Made by a program: the position numbers and the translations under genes
Shown: positions 31,226-41,734 of the stretch, piece by piece
Position numbering within the stretch: the stretch's first letter is position 1
How the letters are laid out: each line of letters opens with the position of its first letter
The notes under the pieces: generated by a model
The model's input: the letters and a program-made list of their open reading frames with translations, nothing else
What the model was told of the DNA's origin: nothing
Databases searched by the model: none
Assembly: GCA_930367205.1 (NCBI GenBank)
Contig: CAKNEZ010000013.1
Coordinates: 1-64,000, forward strand
Source of the DNA: Acanthosoma haemorrhoidale
Taxonomy: Eukaryota > Arthropoda > Insecta > Hemiptera > Acanthosomatidae
Direction of reading: 5' to 3'
DNA length: 64,000 bases

Positions 31226-34200
31226 ATGGCCGCCAACAACAACGTAACGATCTTTCCCCAACTAACAGATACAAATTTTAAAAACTGGAAGTTCCGTGTC
31301 ACCACCTTACTGGATGAGAAAGGGTTCAAAGAAACGATTGAAGATGATTGGAAGCCGGACACCAACGAGAAGAAGTCTATGGATAAAAAGGCAATGAATG
31401 TAATTATTAATTGTGTCACTGATCGTCATATAGACTACATTCGAGGCGCGGAATCAGCCAAGGGAATGATGAAATCGCTTAGTAATGTGTTTGAACGGAA
31501 GAGTACGATATCTAAACTCTTAGTTCGGAAGAAATTGTTAACATTAAAGTGCACTACGAGTCTGCAAGACCATTTTAATAAATTTGATGCTCTAGTCAGA
31601 GATCTTGAATCTATGGGATCCAAGATGGCAGAAGACGATCAGGTCTGTCACTTATTATTAACTCTTCCCGATAAATATGAACATATTGTGACAGTGTTGG
31701 AAGCAATGGATACGGAGCTCACTGTGGACTTTGTAAAATCAAGGCTTTTAGATGCAGAACTCAAAGTGAATATGCAAGGCACCGTTATCAACGAAGCATC
31801 ATTCATATCACGCCCTAAAAGTGTACATTCCGTCAGGAAATGTTTCGAATGCGGTGACACCAGACACTTAGTGGCGAAATGTCCAAAACTCAAATTCAAA
31901 AGCAGTTCTAAACAAAATAATGCTAATTACAATAAAGTTGGTAATCGGGAAAATCGATCATCGAACGATAACAACAATCGACATCGGCCTTTCGATAACA
32001 ACAACCAACCAAGGAGAGGTTATTGTTGTGAAACCGAGGAAAAAGAAATTGTTTTCGTTGCCGTTGAAAATAGTGTAAAAAATGCTGTGTTTTCGGGTAG
32101 AAATTTAAGTGACCTACAAGTGCGATTTGTTTTGGACTCCGGATGCACTGATCACCTTGTTCGCGCAGAGATGAGACAATATATGTCGGGTATAGTGGAA
32201 TTGAAACCACCCATCAGAATAAATGTGGCCAACGGAGAATCACTTTTAGCCAAGGAAAAAGGTATTTTACACGTTACAAATAATCAAGTAAAAATTCGAC
32301 TGGAGGCGTTTGTTGTACCAAATCTGACATTAAATTTATTATCAGTGAAGAAAATAGTGGAATCTGGAAAGGAGGTAATTTTCAGAAATGATAAGACAAT
32401 GATTGTTCATAATAACAATAACATTATAGAGGGCCAATTATGTGGAAAGCTTTATATACTAAACCTGTTTATTAATGTTGAAAAGTGTAACATCACGAAC
32501 GATTTGAATTTATGGCACAGAAGATTGGGGCATTTGGGGCGAAAAGGACTCCAAGAAATGGGATTGCCTTATTCTAAAGACGTTTGTGATTCATGTAGAC
32601 AGGGCAAGGCTGTTAGGCTTCCTTTTAATCCTTCCGTTGAACCAAAATCAAGTCGGATTGGGGAATTCATCCACACCGATATAAGTGGACCAGTGACTCC
32701 TCATTCAATCAATGGAGAAAAATATTTCCAAGTTGTTCTTGATGACTTTTCTCACTTTTGTGTGGTGTATTTACTAAAAAGCAAGGATGAAGCTACCTAC
32801 AATTTAATAAATTATATCAAGGAATCAGAAACCAAGTTCGGGCCTGTTTGCCGTATACGTTGTGATAACGGAGGTGAGTTCTCTAATAAAATCATTCAGA
32901 AGTTTTGTCAAGATAAAGGAATACGTATCGAATACACAGCTCCATATTCTCCTCAAATGAATGGCAGAACTGAGAGAATGAATGGAACGTTGCTTAACAA
33001 AGTGAGAACTATGTTCATCGATACAGGGTTGCCCAAGATTCTTTGGGGCGAGGCAATTAGAACAGCTGCCTTTCAGCTTAATCGGTCCCCAACAGCGGCT
33101 TTGAAAGGAGGAATACCCGCCAATATTTATCACGGAAAGCTGGACTTAGAAAAATTAAGAGTTTTTGGAGCCAAAGCCTGGGCTTTACAGTTGCCTAAGA
33201 AAAGGAAATTAGAACCTCGTGCTAAACCAACTATTTTTATAGGCTACGCCTCAAATGGCTATCGCCTTTGGGACCCTGAAGCTAATACCATACAGATATC
33301 CAGAGACGTCACATTCGATGAAAATAATATAAAATACAGTGATTGGAAAACAACCGACAAAACACCAATAAGAGTCATTACGGAAGAGAATAGTGAACCT
33401 GAAGAAAAAGAACAGGCAATGCAAGATGAAAACAGTGATGAGGAGTCGTTTCATGAATTTGAAGATGATGAAGAGAAAGAAGCTCGAGAGAAGATAAGAA
33501 GAGAGACGCGACTTCCAAAAAGGTTTGATGATTATGAATTGTATAGTGCATATTGTTTATTAGCTGGTGATCCATCTTCATATTCTGAAGCTGTCAAATC
33601 TGGTGAAGGCTGGAATAAAGCTATTGAAACCGAACTAGAAGCACTTGAAAAGTTTGAAACTTGGGAGCCAGCTAAACTTCCTGAGGGTGTTAAGCCCATC
33701 GATACTAAATGGGTCTTCACGACTAAACAGAATGGTCTTAAAAAAGCCAGATTAGTGGCTCGTGGCTTTCAAGAAGAATGTACTTACGATGTATATTCCC
33801 CTGTTGCAAAAATGTCTACTGTACGAATGATGTTGTCTTTTGCATTAAACAAAAATTATTTGACTAGACAGCTGGATATTCCAACTGCATTTTTAAACGG
33901 TGAGCTAGAACAAGATATATACATCAAGACTCCAGAAGGGGTAGATAGTGAAAGCCCAGTGTTAAAACTAAGGAAAGCATTATATGGACTTAAAGAAGCA
34001 CCAAGAAGCTGGAACCGGAAATTTCACGAATTTGTAACAAAAAATGGACTTATTAGATCAAGTTGTGATGTTTGTCTCTATTCTGGAAGAAATATATGGC
34101 TAGTACTGTTTGTAGACGATATACTACTTGTTGGAAAGAAAGAAGAGCTAAGTAATTTTACTTCATTGTTGAAAGGTGAATTTAATGCTAAGGATTTAGG

Positions 34201-35041
34201 AGAAATTAACTGTTACCTTGGTGCCAACATTTCAAGGAACAAAGAAGAAATCAAGATTTCACAAAAAACCATGATTAGTGCATTGCTAGACAGATTCAAT
34301 ATGTCTGACTGCAAAGGTGTTTCCACTCCTTTAGCTAGTGACGGTTTACCACAAGGAGACGGAAAAGTGATACATGTTCCCTACTGTCAATTGATTGGAG
34401 GTTTAATGTACCTTTGTATGATAAGTAGACCAGACATTATGTTTGCTACCTCATATTTGAGTCGATTTTTAGATAGACCAAATCCCAGTTTATGGAAATC
34501 AGCCAAACGTATATTGAGATATTTAAACCAAACTAAAGACTTTAAACTTGTATTTAAGAAGAATCCATCATTGGACATCATAGCATACTCTGATGCGGAC
34601 TGGGCAGGCGATCGTCGAGACCGAAAAAGCACCAGTGGCACTGCTGTCTACTTCGGTGGGAATCTTATTTCATGGAAGTCTGTAAAGCAGCAGAGCGTCG
34701 CACTCTCTACAGCCGAGGCGGAGTATGTAGCAGCAGCACAGACAGCGGCAGAGGTCATACATCTCCACAACTTAGCAAGAAGTGTGTCAGTGAGTGCTAG
34801 TGATGAAGTGCCCTTAATAAAGGTGGATAACAAAAGTGCCATATTTATGTTAAGTAATTATGAAAATTCAAAAAGATCAAAGCATATTGACATAAAAGTA
34901 AATTTTATAAAGGATTTAATTGCAAATAATAAAATTAAAATTGAATATGTACAGTCAGAAAATAACATAGCAGATATTTTAACAAAAGGTTTAGTGGCTC
35001 AAAGGTTCGAATTTTTAAGAGAGAAATTGTCAATTTTGTAA
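31226..35041 (+). CDS. Copia Gag-Pol polyprotein, intact 1271 residues
   Basis: The ATG at 31226 opens a continuous frame to TAA at 35041. Copia order is seen, with integrase before RT. Gag (FKNWKFRVTTLLDEKG) has one zinc knuckle CFECGDTRHLVAKC (about 206). The protease motif is LDSGCTDHLV (about 302). The GAG-pre-integrase finger is LWHRRLGHLG...CDSC (about 428-455). Integrase has HTDISGP (about 483), RCDNGGEF (about 545) and GRTERMNG (about 580). RT runs from TKWVFTTKQNG (about 828) to LFVDDILLVG (about 963). RNase H has YSDADWAGD (about 1121) and ALSTAEAEYVA, ending in ADILTKGL. All expected catalytic residues are present and the length is normal for copia-like elements. Confidence 0.95.
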   Translation: MAANNNVTIFPQLTDTNFKNWKFRVTTLLDEKGFKETIEDDWKPDTNEKKSMDKKAMNVIINCVTDRHIDYIRGAESAKGMMKSLSNVFERKSTISKLLVRKKLLTLKCTTSLQDHFNKFDALVRDLESMGSKMAEDDQVCHLLLTLPDKYEHIVTVLEAMDTELTVDFVKSRLLDAELKVNMQGTVINEASFISRPKSVHSVRKCFECGDTRHLVAKCPKLKFKSSSKQNNANYNKVGNRENRSSNDNNNRHRPFDNNNQPRRGYCCETEEKEIVFVAVENSVKNAVFSGRNLSDLQVRFVLDSGCTDHLVRAEMRQYMSGIVELKPPIRINVANGESLLAKEKGILHVTNNQVKIRLEAFVVPNLTLNLLSVKKIVESGKEVIFRNDKTMIVHNNNNIIEGQLCGKLYILNLFINVEKCNITNDLNLWHRRLGHLGRKGLQEMGLPYSKDVCDSCRQGKAVRLPFNPSVEPKSSRIGEFIHTDISGPVTPHSINGEKYFQVVLDDFSHFCVVYLLKSKDEATYNLINYIKESETKFGPVCRIRCDNGGEFSNKIIQKFCQDKGIRIEYTAPYSPQMNGRTERMNGTLLNKVRTMFIDTGLPKILWGEAIRTAAFQLNRSPTAALKGGIPANIYHGKLDLEKLRVFGAKAWALQLPKKRKLEPRAKPTIFIGYASNGYRLWDPEANTIQISRDVTFDENNIKYSDWKTTDKTPIRVITEENSEPEEKEQAMQDENSDEESFHEFEDDEEKEAREKIRRETRLPKRFDDYELYSAYCLLAGDPSSYSEAVKSGEGWNKAIETELEALEKFETWEPAKLPEGVKPIDTKWVFTTKQNGLKKARLVARGFQEECTYDVYSPVAKMSTVRMMLSFALNKNYLTRQLDIPTAFLNGELEQDIYIKTPEGVDSESPVLKLRKALYGLKEAPRSWNRKFHEFVTKNGLIRSSCDVCLYSGRNIWLVLFVDDILLVGKKEELSNFTSLLKGEFNAKDLGEINCYLGANISRNKEEIKISQKTMISALLDRFNMSDCKGVSTPLASDGLPQGDGKVIHVPYCQLIGGLMYLCMISRPDIMFATSYLSRFLDRPNPSLWKSAKRILRYLNQTKDFKLVFKKNPSLDIIAYSDADWAGDRRDRKSTSGTAVYFGGNLISWKSVKQQSVALSTAEAEYVAAAQTAAEVIHLHNLARSVSVSASDEVPLIKVDNKSAIFMLSNYENSKRSKHIDIKVNFIKDLIANNKIKIEYVQSENNIADILTKGLVAQRFEFLREKLSIL

Positions 35042-35128
35042 TGAACTTATGTACTTAACTATTTTTTTTAGATTATGCTTTTGTGGCAATTTTGTTTTTT
35101 GTATATTTTTTTTAAATTCTTTTTTCTT

Positions 35129-35152
35129 AAAAAAAAAAAAAAAAAAAAAAAA
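35129..35152 (+). repeat. Poly-A run in Copia 3' untranslated region
   Basis: An uninterrupted A tract of about 24 bases lies shortly before the polypurine tract. It is probably template-encoded in this element and is a likely place for sequencing-length error. Confidence 0.8.
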
Positions 35153-35169
35153 TCAAAATTGAGAAGGGG

Positions 35170-35326
35170 TGTTGAAATATTGTATCTCTTTGGTTGATGT
35201 AGGCACCCATGGTAAGGCAGGAGTTTATATAACAGTGTGTGTAATAAAGTTGTTCCCAAGTAATGTGCTGGCTGTGCGCCGCTAGTTTATTATATTTTTC
35301 CCTTGCCTGAATCATATAATTTGACA
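35170..35326 (+). repeat. Copia 3' LTR
   Basis: A 157-bp LTR preceded by GAGAAGGGG and followed by CTGTG. Confidence 0.94.
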
Positions 35327-36123
35327 CTGTGGACCTTTAAAGAGGCCTGCTTCGTGGAAGTCGGCGGCTCCGTTTGATTATATATTGACAATGAGTGTGT
35401 TTAGACAGGAGTGATTAAAGGTGTGTGAAAGGACAGCTGTAGTAGAGATATTTGTGGTTCTCTTTTTATTAGATTGATAGTATTATAGGTGTTCTTTTAG
35501 GTCTTAAGTTTATCTTTTTATGTGTTAAATATTCATTCGTAATCAGGTAGGTTTTTCATATTATATTAGCAAGTAATTTTCTATTATATTTCTTCTCTTC
35601 TTTCATATTTTATAGGTACATCTCCATATATGTTTTTGCAGATTACTATGTATATATTTTCTTGTATTTACAGCTACAATGGACATTGGTAAGCTTTGTT
35701 TACTTTTATTCATTGGGTGAGTGATTTCATTTTGGGGGGCGACAGAGGTGCTGCACTCCGTCATTTTCCAAAGATCAGACTAAAATCTTCGGTCCCCTAC
35801 TCTATATATACTAAATTGATTATATGTTTTATGTTTTTTGTTTTATTTCTTTGTTTTTTCTTTTGAGCTAGCCTGAGACTAGCAAATTTTTGTTTTCTCA
35901 ACAGGACAAATTGGTAAAGTACCAAATATTGGGACAGGTCCACAATTGTAATCTGTGGCTGGCCAATAGTGTTGTAAAAACAGGTTGTGAAAGTTGGGAT
36001 TGGTGAGAATAGTGGGGGGAGGTTAGTGAACCAGTGAAAGAGTGGGGAGTGACGACTAAAGTCGGGTTAGTGGAGTGGATCATATAAATGATCAGTGTAG
36101 AGGGCAATAGGACAGATATTACA

Positions 36124-36777
36124 ATGACTGAAAAGGAGGGAAGAGGTGAGAGACATTTCTTTCAGGTTTAAGGGAACCTTTTGAAGGCTTTTCATCCATT
36201 GCCAATAGTTGGAAGTGGGCAATCCTACGCAAAATGCCCCATGGAAGGATGTGGACAGATAATGCTTGCCAAAACCCAGGGATCGTCCCTACAGTCACTG
36301 CTGCGGCATTTACAAGGAGGACATCTACGACCAGCAATGAGACTGAAGCATAGCTGTGCGGTGTGTGGAGAGAACATTACGTCGTACCCGGCCTCGCGAC
36401 ACGCATGCCTGGGGGAGACTGCAAGACCGATCGTGATGCCGGATGGTGTTCTAAAGGAGTGCACACAGTGCCCAGCCATGTTTGCCTCTGGAAAAGGCCT
36501 GCAGAATCACATGACGTTAGTTCATGTGATGGCTCCAAGAAGGCAGGAAGCAGCGGCAAATATCGGAGTTCCAGATACAGGAAGGAGACGGCGGAATCAA
36601 CATCAAGTGGAAGTAAATGCGATTCCTGTAATACAAGAGGTAGGAAACCCGGAAAGTGACAACATTCAAGATAGAAATAGACCAGAAGAATTGGCGGTGA
36701 CAAACAATATGCCTCCTGCTGAACAATGGCTGGGGATGATGGTTGAAGCGATAGTAGAAATACATGAGGGCGATTAG
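36124..36777 (+). pseudogene. Family B N-terminal zinc-finger domain
   Basis: The most upstream in-frame ATG is 36124, but a TAA at 36169-36171 separates it from the long open part (36172-36777). Three cysteine/histidine fingers are visible: CPMEGCGQ...HLQGGH (about 36235-36330), CAVCGENI...RHACLG (about 36358-36410), and a classic C2H2 finger CTQCPAMF...NHMTLVH (about 36460-36530). N-terminal zinc fingers of RLE-type non-LTR proteins bind target DNA. The frame ends at 36777, and the RT frame starts in another phase at 36816, so at least one frameshift separates the parts. Confidence 0.72.
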
Positions 36778-36815
36778 AGAACCAAGGAGGGGCAGAGGAA
36801 ACGGAAGAAAGAGGA

Positions 36816-38910
36816 GTGCCAGAAACGACAACAGAGGACAAGTCGCAGATATCCAAATTTAGACCAAGGCTAATGGAGATAGCAGGCGAAACGCCCAACG
36901 AGGAAGCATGGGGTAAATTTGAAGGAATCCTAGGCGAAATATCAACGGAAGTAAGGGAGAAGTGTGATATAAAGGAGAAGATGAAGGAAACAACGGGAGG
37001 TCGGCGACAGGGAGTGGACACAACGGACCCCAAAGTCATTCAACGCATCTACCGGTTGAACAGAAGGAAGGCAGTGCGACTAGTACTGGAAAGACCTGGG
37101 ATAAGAGGTGAAATCCCAGCGGAAGAAATGGCTGATCACATGACTGGAGGTGGAGCAACGGGATGGGACCCGACGGTATTGAATGGAGTAAAGACTGTAG
37201 CGGAGGAAGTATATTCGACGCCGTTCACATCGGAGGAAGTCAGAGAGAGGCTACGTAGGTTTAAGAACTCATCGCCTGGGGAGGACATGATTGACTATAG
37301 ATGTTGGAAAAAGGTCGATCCCCAGGCAAAGATCCTGTGCGTAATCTTCAACATATGCCGTAAGTACAGGAAGATACCGAGCGAGTGGAGGACAGCTCGA
37401 ACAATTTTCTTCCCCAAAAAGGATGAACCAATCAATAAAGAGGACTGGAGGCCGATAGCAATGTCGCGCACGATATATAAACTATATGCAGGGATACTGG
37501 CGACAAGAATCGTGACATGGTGCCGAATTAACTCCATCGTATCTGAGAATCAGAAAGGTTTTATGCCATACGACGGAGCATTTGAACACAATTATATACT
37601 CAAGAGCAGGATGGAGGAAGCAAAGACAAGGAAGACCGAGCTATGCGTGGCGTGGCTAGATGTGTCAAATGAGTTTGGCAGCATCCCCCACCAATGCATT
37701 ATAGAAACCTTGGAAAAAAGAGGAGCCAGGAATACAGTAGTGGAGATCATTAAGGACTTGTACAAGGACGCAGCGATAATGGTGCAAACGCAAACGGGTA
37801 CAGTAGGCCCAATAACAATGAAGAGAGGAATAAAGCAGGGCTGTCCTCTGAGCGGGCTCCTCTTTGTTATAGGGCTCGACCACATCATTCAGCGAATGGA
37901 CGAAGGGCTGGACCATAGGGTGATGGCGTATGCTGACGACATCACCCTACTGGCCAGAAACCCAGGAGAATTACAAGGACTATTGGACAAAGCGGAGGAG
38001 GAGATTCGGCGAACCGGACTAACAGTGAATCCCGGAAAGTCCCGCTCCATGCACCTATCAGGACAGACGCCGACCGGAATTCGTGAGACGGAATTCAAAA
38101 TAGAGGGATCATCCATAAGAGTTCTGAGAGAAGGAAAAATTCATGAGTTCCTTGGGAACCCAATAGGTTTTCGGGTCGTCCGCCCCCAAGCGGAAATCGA
38201 GGAAGTCATCAGGAAAACGAAGGGCCTCTTATCATCGAAATTAGCGCCTTGGCAAAAACTGGACGCACTAAAAGCTTTTGTGTTCCCCTCACTGAATTTT
38301 GCAATGAGGAATGGGCACATTACAAAAACTGACTGGACAAGGATGGACGAGGTAATCAGGGCAGAAGTGAAAAGAACACTGTACGTGCCACAGGAGGCGG
38401 CAAACGAATACATCTATGGCGCTAGGTCAGAAGGATTAGGTGGATTTCCCATAGCTGCGGAGGAGAGTGACCTAGCGCTCATAGATGGCCCCTACAAACT
38501 GTTAACTTCAAGAGATGAGAAGCTGCGAGTAAGAGCCATGGAAGACTTGAAGAGAGCGACTGCAGAGAGGACAAGATCAGGACAGACATTGGTCATCGGA
38601 GCATTCCTGTCAGGGGAACAGACGGCTGAAATGAGGACAAGATCTGCACAGGGTTCGAGCCAATGGACAAACGGAAGAGGGGCGTCCAGGAGGATGGGTG
38701 TCAGATGGAGATTCTATGAAGACATGCCTTCCTTGGAGCTGGAGGAAAGTACTGCGCCTGAAGCCTTCACAGGGCCGAGTAGTCGACTGCCTCAGACACT
38801 CCCCGGACTCTAATCACTTTTTACTCACTGGGGAGTACCTGTCGTTTGCCGACTGGCGGTTCGTGCCAGGGCCAGGTTGCAGCTCCTTCCTCTCAATGGA
38901 TGTAGGAAGA
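36816..38910 (+). pseudogene. Family B reverse transcriptase and post-RT region
   Basis: The open frame 36816-38813 encodes a full non-LTR RT. It contains SSPGEDMIDYRCWKK, PSEWRTARTIFFPKKDE, WRPIAMSRTIYKLYA, the region around FMPYDGAFEH, RGIKQGCPLSGLLFV, and the catalytic YADDITLLAR near 37930. The post-RT segment (LAPWQKLDALKAFVFPS, YVPQEAANEYIYG, LALIDGPYKLLTSRDEKL) aligns closely with family A. Near 38754 a 117-base insertion carries an in-frame TAA (38811-38813). The original frame resumes at 38871 (ARLQLLPLNGC) and runs to the Gypsy B insertion at 38910. Confidence 0.83.
38754..38870 (+). other. 117-base insertion with imperfect inverted symmetry in family B ORF
   Basis: Family A reads straight across this point; here 117 bases interrupt the frame. 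The two halves are partly complementary (ACTCCCC near 38799 with GGGGAGT near 38830, and flanking GTCG.../...CGAC stretches), which suggests a small foldback element. It has no GT...AG ends, so it is not an ordinary intron. Confidence 0.5.
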
Positions 38911-39059
38911 TGTCATATGGTTTTGTTATCTATATTAAATGAACAAAGCCGGCCGACAATATTAAGCTAACCTATATAACTTGTGACCTAAATGTACTTA
39001 ATGTTATGGTTAATAAATTATTACTTATATTCAATCAACCCATGTCTTTCATTCTGACA
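38911..39059 (+). repeat. Gypsy B 5' LTR
   Basis: TGTCATATGG...TTCTGACA, with AATAAA near 39011. The following TGGTCGGTAGGAC looks like a tRNA-Ser primer site (TGGCGCAGTCGGTAGGA) that has lost CGCAG. Confidence 0.88.
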
Positions 39060-39065
39060 TGGTCG

Positions 39066-39929
39066 GTAGGACATGTGAATTTGAAACCCCCAGAACAATT
39101 TATTTTCGAAGGAAATATAGCAGAAACATGGAAAAGGTGGTATAGAAAGTTTAATCATTACTTGTCGGCTATCGAAGCACAAGACAAAAAAGATGAAGTA
39201 AAAGTCGGTATACTGTTGAGCGTATTAGGAGAAGATGCACAAGATAAATATAAAACTTTCAATTTAACGGCAGAAGAACAGAAGGAATACGCAATTGTAG
39301 TTAAAGCTTTTGAAGATTATTGCATACCTAAAAAAAACGAGACGGTGGCAAGATTTAATTTTTTTCAACTTAAACAGAGAAAAGGTGAGTCATTCGATGA
39401 TTTCATTACAGATTTGAAAAAGTTAAGTGTTGATTGTGCATTCGAAACATTGAAGGATAGCCTTATAAAAGTTCAAATTGTAAGTGGTATACAGGATGAA
39501 CAAGTGAAAGATAGATTGTTACGGGAAGATGATCTAACACTAGATAAATGTACTAATTTATGCGAAGTGGCGAATTTAGCAAAACAAAGAATAGAGAAGT
39601 TGCGAGGTACAGAAGAAGAGGAAATAAATATAGTACAGCAAAGGAGCAGAACCAAAGCAGCGACGAGTAATCTGAGAGTGAGTACGCAGCCGTGGACGTC
39701 GAAACCAAGTACCAGCGATAGCAGCAAGACATCACTGCAACAAGAGCAGCAATATGGAAGCCAGCAGCGATTGAGGTGCAATAAATGCGGCAACGTCCAT
39801 GGGTATAGAAATTGCCCAGCCTACGGTAAAATTTGTATTAAATGTAATAGGATAAATCATTTTGCAAAAATGCGTAGAATAACTCGAAATATAAATAATG
39901 TAAGTATGATTGAGGGAGAGGATGCTTAA
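39066..39929 (+). pseudogene. Gypsy B gag
   Basis: The frame is open from inside the LTR (39006) to TAA 39927-39929, but the true Gag probably begins near the primer site; no clean ATG is placed there. It shows the same capsid-like pattern as Gypsy A (CIPKKNETVARFNFF resembles CTPRKNETMVIHKIF). One intact zinc knuckle (CNKCGNVHGYRNC) is followed by a second that has lost its last Cys (CIKCNRINHFAKMRR). The stop is in frame with the protease segment. Confidence 0.75.
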
Positions 39930-40574
39930 ATGTACACTTTAGGGAGAATTCTAAAAATAAATAATGTTCAAAAGGGTTGGGAATTATCTATAAATATATT
40001 GGAAAGCAAAACTTCACTTTCAGTCCAGCTCGATACAGGGGCGGAATGCAATGTTTTAAAAAAAAGCGACTATGAAAATTTGAAAATTAAAGAGAAAATA
40101 AATAAAACTGATAACAAATTGGCAAATTGCAGTGGTTCTGAAATACCGGTTATAGGAACTATTATATTAGATCGTGTAATCAAGGGTAAAATAGAACCAA
40201 TAAAATTTTATTTAGTAAACTGTAATAGCTCAAGCTCTGTTTTGGGATTAGATACAATTAAAAAACTGAAATTAATTACCAGAGTTGAAAATATAAATAT
40301 GAATACAAATAATGGTCTTACGAAATTGCTTAGCAGATATAAAGAACTATTCGAAGGTATAGGAAAAATCTCAAAAATATATGATTTCAAATTAAAAGAA
40401 GGATATGAAAGAAAAATTGAACCATGTCGTAGAATACAAAAAAACATTAGAATCAAAGAAACATTATACAGAATTAAAGACAATAAAATTGTTACAGAGG
40501 TTAACGAACCTACTGAATTTATGAACCCAATCGTAATCACAGTAAACCTGATAAATCATTACGTATTTGTTTAG
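39930..40574 (+). pseudogene. Gypsy B protease and start of RT
   Basis: In frame with gag after a single TAA. The protease motif is QLDTGAECNVL (about 40028) with a terminal SSSVLGLDTI-like segment. The frame is lost near 40542, where an A is missing from GTAAACC (GTAAAACC would keep the RT frame). Confidence 0.75.
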
Positions 40575-41387
40575 ACCCACAGCATCTTAACACTTGTTTA
40601 CTAAGAGAACATTGTCCTTTACCTACATTTGAGGAAATATCTAGTAAAATGGCGGGGGCAAAAATGTTTGCAGTTCTAGACGCATCAAATGGGTTTTGGC
40701 ATTTAGAACTTACACATAGGAGTTCGTTAATGACGGCTTTTCAAACGCCATATGGTCCATTTAGATTTTTAAGAATGCCTTTCGGGGTTAGTATTGCACC
40801 AGAAGTGTTCCATAAAACTTATTCAGAGATTTTCGAAGGTATAGAAAACGTAGCTGTGTATATCGATGATATAATGATATGGGCAGAAAATGAAAAAGAA
40901 TTAGTAATGAAAAGAGCTTATGAGAATGGGATTAAATTTAATAAAAACAAATGTAAGTTTAAAGAAGAAAGAATTAAATTTTTAGGTCATTACTTCAGTA
41001 GCAAAGGGATAGAAATTGATGATGACAAAGTCAAAGCATTTAGTGAAATGGAAAGACCAAAAGATGTTAAAGCAGTAGAACGATTATTAGGATTGATAAC
41101 CTACGTGGGTAAATTTGTAGAAAACTCAGCTCAGTTAACGGAACCATTGCGTAATCTAATTAAAAAAGGTACAATTTTCAACTGGACAAGTGAACATGAA
41201 AATTGTTTTAAAAAGATAAAAACATGTTTAAGCAAAACTCCTATTCTACAATTATACGATGTAAATAAGGAGTGCAAAATTAGTGTAGACGCTAGTAGTA
41301 CCGGAGTAGGGGCAGTTCTGTTACAAAATGATTTGCCAGTAGCATATGCATCACAAGCATTCACTGAATGTCAAAAATCGTGGGCTC
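40556..41387 (+). pseudogene. Gypsy B RT and start of RNase H, cut by Gypsy C
   Basis: RT continues with DPQHLN, FAVLDASNGFWHLEL, MPFGVSIAPEVFH and VYIDDIMIW (catalytic IDD). A small deletion lies after ENEKELV. The RNase H start VDASSTGVGAVL is present. The frame stops at 41387, where Gypsy C inserted within SWA/QIEKEL, and continues at 46196. Confidence 0.78.
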
Positions 41388-41597
41388 TATAGTGAAGCAG
41401 TTATAAATAACTATAAGTTTGGTTAGCTGATATAAATAACAGTGTGTTACGAAACTTGGCATGTGTTCAGAAGGTTTCAGTTTGTTTGAGTCTATACATT
41501 CTGTTTGTAATATCTATGTCTCATTGTGTAAATAAATTGTGTCGCGTTATTCAATTACATATAAAAATGTGTCTCATTATTCAGCCCTTGTTACAAC
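41388..41597 (+). repeat. Gypsy C 5' LTR
   Basis: A 210-bp repeat. Its ends are not canonical TG/CA, so the exact boundary may be off by one or two bases. It contains TGTAAATAAATTG polyadenylation-like sequence. Confidence 0.85.
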
Positions 41598-41734
41598 AAG
41601 TTGGCGACGAGGATAAAAGTACAAAACATTGGGAAAATTGAGTGCCGCTAACAATACTATAACCGCTAAAAGGTATTTTATTTATTTTTTACTAACCGTT
41701 ATATACCTGATTTAAGCAAGCAATTCAAGTCACA

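Larger units (their letters stand above)
30962..35326 (+). mobile_element. Copia-type LTR retrotransposon, complete and apparently intact
   Basis: The 4365-bp element has 157-bp LTRs that look identical, a primer site complementary to the internal part of initiator tRNA-Met, one open frame of 1271 codons, a purine tract GAGAAGGGG before the 3' LTR, and a 5-bp duplication CTGTG (30957-30961, 35327-35331). Units 1 and 2 have an empty site here, so it inserted after the array formed. This is the best candidate for a currently active element in the window. Confidence 0.96.
30853..35976 (+). other. Spacer X, copy 3, interrupted by Copia
   Basis: The X sequence runs 30853-30961 and resumes at 35332-35976. 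Copia lies between, with a CTGTG duplication. The right part carries the same exon-like block as in the other units and ends ...CTGGCCAATAGTGTTGTA before family B. A few substitutions (for example CTGTGGCTGG for CTGTGGCCGG) separate it from the X copies that precede family A. Confidence 0.6.

Noticed and set aside
33251..33720. Minus-strand ORFs within Copia (also at 32825-33133 and 34387-34842)
   Set aside because: Antisense shadows of an intact, domain-verified polyprotein.
36225..37039. Minus-strand 220-codon ORF opposite the family B N-terminus
   Set aside because: It overlaps the zinc-finger and RT frames in antisense, is Ser/Pro/Leu-rich without motifs, and is explained by codon composition of the sense frame.
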